In this document: positions 1 through 5,700 of the stretch, one piece after another
How the letters are laid out: each line of letters opens with the position of its first letter
Numbering within the stretch: position 1 is the stretch's first letter
DNA from: Clostridiales bacterium
GTDB lineage: Bacteria > Bacillota_A > Clostridia > Peptostreptococcales > Anaerovoracaceae
Direction: 5' to 3'
Length of the DNA stretch: 14,902 nucleotides
NCBI GenBank assembly: GCA_015058265.1
Contig: SVCR01000014.1
Coordinates: forward strand, 1 to 14,902
Program-made: the position numbers and the translations under genes
Notes under the pieces: generated by a model
Database searches by the model: none
The model's input: only the letters and a program-made list of their open reading frames with translations
Told to the model about the DNA's origin: nothing

Positions 1-591
1 GAGTGGATAATCCGCACCAACTTCCTGTCACACGTATACTTCATGAGACAGGTGATTCCTATCATGAAGGCTCAGGGCACACACTGCAAGATCATGAACA
101 CCTGCTCGGTAGCCGGTCTCATCACCAGCACGGGAATGGCCGCTTATTACACGACCAAGAACGCAGCCGTAGCACTTTCCGAGTGTATCGAGTATGAGAT
201 GCAGGAAGCAGGCGCAGACATCCACCTGAGTGTATTCTGTCCTGGTTTCGTACGCACTCACTTCGACCATGCTGATGAGTATCGTCCTGCAAGATACGCT
301 CACGGAGATGATCCGTACTATCAGAGTGAGATGTTTGAAAAGGGCAAGCAGGCGGCTGCCTTCGTTATCGGAACAGGTTATCCGATAGAGGGATTCGGCG
401 AGAGAGTATTCAGAGCTGTTGAAAACGATGAGTTCTACATCGTCACACATCCTGAGTACAATGCGGCTATCAAGAAGGAAGTCGACGAGACTGTCGCAAG
501 GACCAACCCTCAGGTAGTCACCATCACAGAGGCTATCAAGGATGTGACCAACCTTCCGGGAGGACCTCTGAGAGGCTATCTCAAGCAGTAG
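1..591 (+). CDS. Short-chain dehydrogenase/reductase (SDR), 3' part of gene
   Basis: This is the C-terminal part, about 196 residues, of a classical SDR-family NAD(P)-dependent oxidoreductase. The reading frame is open from the first base, so the gene begins outside the window and the N-terminal Rossmann glycine motif is not visible. What is visible is the active site: an NTCSVAGL segment carrying the catalytic serine, then AYYTTKNA, which supplies the YxxxK Tyr/Lys pair (Tyr codon at 145, Lys codon at 157). Next come the helix ALSECIEYEM and the CPGFVRTHF strand-loop that lines the cofactor and substrate pocket (the usual PG.V.T motif). The substrate cannot be read from the sequence; SDRs of this type reduce or oxidise alcohols, sterols or acyl chains. 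The tail ends at TAG 589-591 and is followed by two hairpins, the second an intrinsic terminator, so this is the last gene of its transcript. The family is sure and the reaction is not. Confidence 0.9.
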   Translation, partial: EWIIRTNFLSHVYFMRQVIPIMKAQGTHCKIMNTCSVAGLITSTGMAAYYTTKNAAVALSECIEYEMQEAGADIHLSVFCPGFVRTHFDHADEYRPARYAHGDDPYYQSEMFEKGKQAAAFVIGTGYPIEGFGERVFRAVENDEFYIVTHPEYNAAIKKEVDETVARTNPQVVTITEAIKDVTNLPGGPLRGYLKQ

Positions 592-600
592 TATCAGGCG

Positions 601-624
601 GGATTATGAGCCAACTCATAATCC
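601..624 (+). other. Perfect hairpin just after the SDR stop codon
   Basis: A 10-bp perfect inverted repeat (GGATTATGAG / CTCATAATCC) closes on a four-base loop, CCAA, nine bases after the dehydrogenase stop codon. No T-run follows, so it is not a terminator by itself. It may protect the transcript's 3' end or simply sit upstream of the true terminator at 667-710. Confidence 0.6.
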
Positions 625-666
625 AACTGAAAAATAGGATCTAAAGAGAACGACTTCAGATAATTT

Positions 667-710
667 AAGCGGCTTTATGTGGTAGAATCTTACACATAAA
701 GTCGCTTTTT
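667..710 (+). terminator. Intrinsic terminator after the SDR gene
   Basis: The arms AAGCGGCTTTATGTG (667-681) and CACATAAAGTCGCTT (693-707) pair over 15 positions with a single G-U wobble and an 11-base loop, and run into a T-tract at 706-710. The A-rich 5' flank is not matched to the T-tract well enough to make it clearly bidirectional. It separates the SDR gene from the transporter remnant, which starts directly behind it. Confidence 0.85.
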
Positions 711-711
711 C

Positions 712-1319
712 ATGATGGGAAGTGCTATGATTGGAATCGCTTCAGATACGCAAGCGTGCTGAACAAGATGTCGCCGTTCTTCGCGATCATAATGTCAGCG
801 ATAATTCTCAAGGAAAAAGCTACTAAGAAGGAATGGGCGATCGTCGCGGTCGCGTTCCTCGGCGCTGTGCTGGTTATCAAGCCGACAGCAGGTATCGCGA
901 GCATCCCCGCTTTCGCCGGGCTTCTGTCCGGATTCGGAGCCGGAGCGGCATATACTTATGTGCGCAAGCTCGGCATCAGCGGAGAGCGGGGCCCTGTCAT
1001 AATAATGGTGTTCTCACTGTTCTCATGCATCGTGTGCCTGCCGTTCATGCTCTTTGATTTCCGCCCGATGACATGGTTGCAGCTTCTCATACTGCTCGGC
1101 GCGGGAATGTCTGCGATGGGAGGGCAGCTGACGATAACAGCTGCTTATACATACGCGCCGGCCAAAGATATATCGGTATATGACTATACGAATATCCTGT
1201 TCACGTCGCTGTGGGGGTTGATAGCATTCAGCGAGATACCGGATGTTCTGAGCATCTGCGGATATGTTATCATCATATCAATGGCAATACTTAAGTGGCA
1301 TCATAATCTGCATTCATAG
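712..1319 (+). pseudogene. EamA/DMT-family transporter remnant, 5'-truncated and frameshifted
   Basis: The open frame 756-1319 (187 residues from a GTG) is clearly the second part of a 10-helix EamA-type drug/metabolite transporter. It opens with the conserved VLNKMSPFFAI segment at the end of the first EamA repeat, followed by an LKEK motif and IKPTAG, and then a complete second repeat. About seven hydrophobic helices are visible where the intact family has ten. The three lost helices would need about 80-90 residues upstream, but the terminator at 667-710 lies there. In another frame, bases 712-747 read MMGSAMIGIASD. Removing the two bases AC at 748-749 joins this to ASVLNKMSPFF, giving the family-typical SDASVLNK junction. 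So the gene seems both truncated at its 5' end and broken by a 2-base insertion. No convincing ribosome site precedes the GTG. A half-length functional protein is possible but less likely. Confidence 0.75.
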
Positions 1320-1341
1320 GGGAGGGAAAAATGCACTGTTG

Positions 1342-1382
1342 CAACCGCCGGTTGACAGATTGAAAAGCCTGATTGGTAGAGT
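1342..1382 (+). promoter_or_regulatory. Putative promoter with overlapping palindromic operator of the XRE gene
   Basis: A consensus -35 box TTGACA lies at 1352-1357. The best -10 downstream is TAGAGT at 1377-1382 with a long 19-base spacer, so the promoter would be weak alone. The palindrome CAACCG-C-CGGTTG (1342-1354) overlaps the -35 box, and further CAACC/GGTTG half-sites occur at 1384-1388 and 1408-1412. The layout fits autoregulation by the HTH protein encoded next, but that link is an inference. Confidence 0.45.
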
Positions 1383-1450
1383 GCAACCCGCAAAAACTGT
1401 AAATTACGGTTGTAAGCAAGAGGAAAACTCACAGATCAGGAGGAACAGAA

Positions 1451-2440
1451 ATGATATTAGCAGACAAGATAATAGAAAACAGAAAGAAGAACGGCTGGTC
1501 ACAGGAAGAACTCGCAGACAAGCTGGGGGTATCAAGACAGTCGGTATCTAAGTGGGAAGGCGCTCAGGCTGTGCCTGATATGAAGAAGATAGTCATGCTG
1601 TCAGAACTTTTCAGCGTGAGCACAGATTACCTTCTCAGAGATGATATAGAAACTGCAGAGCCTATAGAATCCGCACCGGTAGACAGAGGTCTCGAAGAAA
1701 CTGTAAGAAGTGTATCTATGGAAGAGGCTTCTGCATTCCTCGGGAATAATGAGAGAGCTGCATCGAGGATATCCACCGGAGTGATGATGTGTATACTTTC
1801 GCCTGTTATACTGATACTTCTTGGAGGACTTGCCGAAGCAGGCTTCATAAACATCGAAAATGCTTTTGCCGAAGCAGGCGGGACCGCGACTCTTATAATA
1901 ATAGTAGCTGTCGCTGTAGGCATGTTTATAAGAGAAGGCATGCGCGGCAAAAAGTATGAGTATCTCGACAGTACAGCGATCGATACAGAGTATGGTGTCA
2001 GCGGAATGGTGAAGGATCGCAGAGACAATTATGCCGAGAAGCACAGCAGACTCCTCATTATAGGAATAATGATGTGCATCATAGGCGCTGTACCGATGCT
2101 GGTCGCGGGGATGACGAAGTATTCCAACAATACTGATCTGCTTCCTATTGTCGGTGTTTGCGCAATGATGATCACAGTCGCGATCGGGGTCAAGCTTATC
2201 GTACTGACATGCATCAGACAGGGCGGATATGACAGATTGCTCGAAGAAGGGGACTATACCAGACTCAACAAAAAAGCCGGCAAGTACGACGGCATATACT
2301 GGGCGATCGCGACCGCGGTATATCTTGGCTGGAGCTTTGTGACCATGAGGTGGGAATTCACTTGGATAGTATGGCCTGTAGCAGGAGTGCTCTTCGTTGC
2401 ATACAGAGAGGTGATGAAAGCTATAGTCCGGTCGAAATGA
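1451..2440 (+). CDS. XRE-family HTH regulator with C-terminal membrane domain
   Basis: This 329-residue protein has an N-terminal Cro/C1-type helix-turn-helix at about residues 4-62. The key pieces are WSQEELADKLGVSRQSVSKW and the following P-D-M-K-K-I segment that ends the five-helix bundle. A linker of about 40 residues leads to a membrane domain with roughly six helices (about 106-126, 143-161, 200-220, 231-254, 281-298 and 303-318). The first and third helices carry the similar strings GVMMCILSPVILI and IGIMMCIIGAVPML, suggesting an internal duplication. HTH proteins tied to a membrane domain like this are common in Clostridia and Bacilli, and their signals are mostly unknown. The start is fixed by AGGAGG at 1438-1443, seven bases before the ATG. 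A palindrome upstream suggests it controls its own gene. It is transcribed alone and is followed by a terminator at 2545-2587. Whether it also controls the exported-protein gene downstream is unknown; the same palindrome is not seen there. Confidence 0.85.
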   Translation: MILADKIIENRKKNGWSQEELADKLGVSRQSVSKWEGAQAVPDMKKIVMLSELFSVSTDYLLRDDIETAEPIESAPVDRGLEETVRSVSMEEASAFLGNNERAASRISTGVMMCILSPVILILLGGLAEAGFINIENAFAEAGGTATLIIIVAVAVGMFIREGMRGKKYEYLDSTAIDTEYGVSGMVKDRRDNYAEKHSRLLIIGIMMCIIGAVPMLVAGMTKYSNNTDLLPIVGVCAMMITVAIGVKLIVLTCIRQGGYDRLLEEGDYTRLNKKAGKYDGIYWAIATAVYLGWSFVTMRWEFTWIVWPVAGVLFVAYREVMKAIVRSK

Positions 2441-2487
2441 AGACTCTCCCCGGTCGTGCGTCCATAACAATGTACAATGCAACAAAA

Positions 2488-2521
2488 TGATCATCCGGCC
2501 ATAGATGAACTCGGATGATCA
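2488..2521 (+). other. Perfect 10-bp hairpin without T-tract
   Basis: TGATCATCCG (2488-2497) pairs perfectly with CGGATGATCA (2512-2521) around a 14-base loop. No T-run follows. It lies in the 313-base non-coding stretch 2441-2753, upstream of the terminator for the XRE gene. Its role could be an RNA processing or stability element or a protein-binding site. Nearby, AGATCC occurs three times (2521, 2544, 2563), the second copy partly inside the terminator stem. Confidence 0.5.
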
Positions 2522-2544
2522 GATCCAAGATATAACATATATGA

Positions 2545-2587
2545 GATCCGGGAATGGTGTTTAGATCCACCCGGGTCGTTTTTATTT
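2545..2587 (+). terminator. Intrinsic terminator after the XRE gene
   Basis: GATCCGGG (2545-2552) pairs with CCCGGGTC (2570-2577), eight pairs including one T-G wobble, with a 17-base loop. It is followed by GTTTTTATTTTA. It closes the regulator transcript and insulates it from the promoter immediately downstream. Confidence 0.75.
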
Positions 2588-2613
2588 TATTGCTTTATTC
2601 AATATGGTATAAT
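2585..2613 (+). promoter_or_regulatory. Extended -10 promoter of the exported-protein/protease operon
   Basis: A perfect TATAAT at 2608-2613 is preceded by TG at the extended -10 position (TGG-TATAAT). The region where a -35 box would lie, about 2584-2591, is T/A-rich with no good hexamer, as is usual for extended -10 promoters. Transcription would start near 2620. Confidence 0.6.
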
Positions 2614-2753
2614 TTTATGGGTGCATCCATAGTTTTGGAGCATTGGAAACAGAACTGATCTTGGCTGCGTTGCTTTGCGGCGTACAGGGAGAAGGAAAAT
2701 AAATTATCGGGTATTGGATTCAACATATTGGGATTTGAAAGGAAGGACGATAA
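2614..2753 (+). other. Leader of about 130 bases upstream of the exported-protein gene
   Basis: The distance from the predicted start of transcription (about 2620) to the ATG at 2754 is long for this genome region. I find no riboswitch consensus, no convincing leader peptide (the short ATG frame at 2617 starts before the likely transcript start) and no terminator-type hairpin. The useful element is the ribosome site GGAAGG at 2741-2746, seven bases from the start codon. Confidence 0.35.
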
Positions 2754-5700
2754 ATGAAAAGGGCAGCGAGAATGACACTGATCCTGATGCTTGCGTTGAT
2801 GACGGCAGTGACCACCTTTCCGATGGAGGTCAGTGCGGCAAGCACGAAGAACAAACCGAAAGCCGACAGCGTTGAATATTACAAAGACGCTTCGGGCAAG
2901 AAGACGGGGATCAAGTATATCACGATCAAACCGTATACTTACTATAACATCAGCCGGGATCCTGCGATCAATACGAAGGCTGATGGTTCGGCTGTAGCCC
3001 CTACGCTCGAACTTGACTATCCTACGATCGAGAGGATAGCCAAGACTCAGATATTCCCTCGGTGGGGAGTAATAGCAGAGGGGATATTCCGTGATCAGGC
3101 GAACCAGCTGGTGACGATCGAAGGCAGCGGGATGATGAGCTCTGATAAGGGTCCGGCCAATTCTTTTGACCGCCATTTCTCTAAAACAAGGAGCGGTGTA
3201 AGCGGTCACAACTACAACTGGTCCCTGGACGACCTGGCGTCTACTCTCGGCAATCCGCCGTCAAAGAGCGGCAAAGCTAAATCAGAGCAGGCAGAGTTCA
3301 GCATATTGAAAGGTGAGACCAACTGGGACGAGGTCGTATATTCAGGCGTTTACGGTATCAACAATCTGAGTGACGCCAGAACATTGATGGGCAAGAGCTT
3401 ACGCGCCTGTGCTGACGATGACGATCTGACTGTCGATGATTTCCTCGGCAATTCGAAAGATAAGAGCGACAACAAATACAGACTGCCGGATATTTCTGAT
3501 GATAAGACCAAGTCAGGATATGCCAGCATCGTTACATGTGTCAACAGGGCGGGATCTTCCGGAGACTATGATTATGTATGCTTCGGACTTGCAGCCTATG
3601 ATTTTGACGTGACACCGCTCGCGGCATCAGATATGTCGTATATACATGCTGCACAGGAGTATTCACGGACTGAAGACCCTATCCAGGCAGCTGCCGAGGC
3701 AGATACCACGGGTGCAACTTACAGCAGCAACTCCCAGACAGTACACTACTACCTTCAGAACAAGTCGTCTCAGGAAAGCTCGACCGGCGTCAGCATGACC
3801 ACAGAGGAGAGCGAGGAACTGAGTTCTACCACTGAAGAGAGTTTTGAGTGGGGAATGGAACAGGAAATAGGTATGGACTGGAATATCGGCGGTAACGGAA
3901 GCAGTGAGTGGATGTTCCCTGCTGTTACACTGCATTTCCAGCAGAATTTCCATGAACTCTGGAACACCATGAAGGGCAATACAGAGACCAAGGCAAAGCA
4001 GCAGAGTCGTTCGGTAAGCCAGGAAGTCGTTCTGCCGGGACATACTGCGGCACAGATCAATCAGACCAGTGAGACATCACAGGCGACAGAGAACTACCAG
4101 CAGCCGTTCGTCCTCAACTACAAGATCGCTGTTTTCGCCATGAGCGGCGACTACTACAACGGATGGGGCGGTCTGATCTCAGACAGCCGGTATGACAAGG
4201 AATGGATGAGCGTTATATTCGACGGGTCGGATGCCTTCGAACTCAACGGATGCAACGCTTTGTCAAGTCTGTATAACAGAGCTGTAGTCAACAGGGATAC
4301 AGACGGATATGACAAGACCAAGGGCAGATACAGGAGCTGGTGTGATAAGAGTTCATTCAGCTACAACTCCAAGATCAACTGGAGCTCCATTGCTCAGGCT
4401 CTGGCAGAAGACAACAGAGCATCCCACAACATCCCTAATCACAATAACCGGAAGAGCACACTGGATGATATCTCGAATGAGCTCCTGTTTGCGGAATCGG
4501 CAAGGATCCTTAACAGAGACCGCAAGAGCATGTCGTCTACTGTTGAGAATCTTGTTCCGTACTATAACCTTGACAGCGTAGATGTTGTCAAGGGCAGCAA
4601 GAATTATGAGATGCGCAAAGGCGAGAAGCTGTATCTCGACAGTGTTGAGCTGGAAGGATACGACAGCGACAATGTTGTATTCTATGGCTTTGATTCGAAA
4701 TGGGGAGAATGGGCTTTAAGCAAAGCAGATGCGACAGGAGCAACAGAGACGGAAGTAGACGGGATCCTCAGAGAAACAACTGCGGACAAGAGGCTTACGC
4801 TTTGCACCGACCAGCAGACCGGAAGTCAGTGGGTCGAAATATCCTCCGATCAGACGACCGACAGTAAGTCATATCACCTGAAATGGAAGGTGGATGAGGA
4901 TGTGAAGATCTCGACTTACACAACAATGAATGACAGAGCAACATATCCGGACGGATACATGTCTTCTGATGAGCTCGCAGCAGTAGAAACACCTATGATC
5001 GGGTTGAATGTTAAAAGCGATACTGCTGACGTAGGTTCCATCACTGTAAGCGGCACCTACAAGGGGGCTTATGACCAGCCTCTCAACCTGAACAAAGAGC
5101 TGGATGTTACTGTACTTAAGAACGATGATAAAACGCTTTTGAATGTACCGATCTACTGGGAGGATAATGACTCGCGTATGATCAGTGTCCACGAAAGCGG
5201 CGATACAGAATTCTCGACACCGGGAACATACAAAGTTCGCGCGTACTGCCTGCAGGACGGAGTCCATATCAATTCAAACTGGATCGAGATCACTGCGGGT
5301 GAGAAAGCTTCGTTGAAGAAAATAGATTTTGCCGCTCCGGATTATGATGCGGATGATCTGGCGCTGACGAAAAAGACACAGTCCTTAGCGTTTGACCTTA
5401 ACAGTTTTGTCAAATACTATGACCAGTTCGGTGAGATATGGGAGGGAACAGAGGAATCTCCGCTGCCGACTGTATCATTCTCGGTCGACGATACTGAAGG
5501 CGCGGAAATAGATGAGAACGGAATTCTGTCAATTTCCGAACCGGGAACATACAGAGTGACCGCTGCTGCGGAGGATGCGAACGGCAACGCTCTCTCATAC
5601 GTTATTCCGGTTGTAAAACTCACTATATCAGAAGAGCGCTGGCTGGATACCGTTGAACTTGAGACACCTCCGGTCGGAAAGTCCGATCTGATGCTGCACA

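Noticed and set aside
28..450. A minus-strand open frame opposite the SDR gene
   Set aside because: No domain and no ribosome site; the plus-strand frame carries the SDR catalytic motifs.
1601..2494. A long minus-strand open frame (297 residues) opposite the XRE gene
   Set aside because: Its translation is rich in Cys, His and Tyr with no recognisable domain, and it lacks a ribosome site. The plus-strand frame has clear HTH and membrane segments with a good ribosome site.
2614..2753. Riboswitch in the leader of the exported-protein gene
   Set aside because: No recognised aptamer consensus and no terminator or ribosome-site-hiding hairpin could be found by eye.
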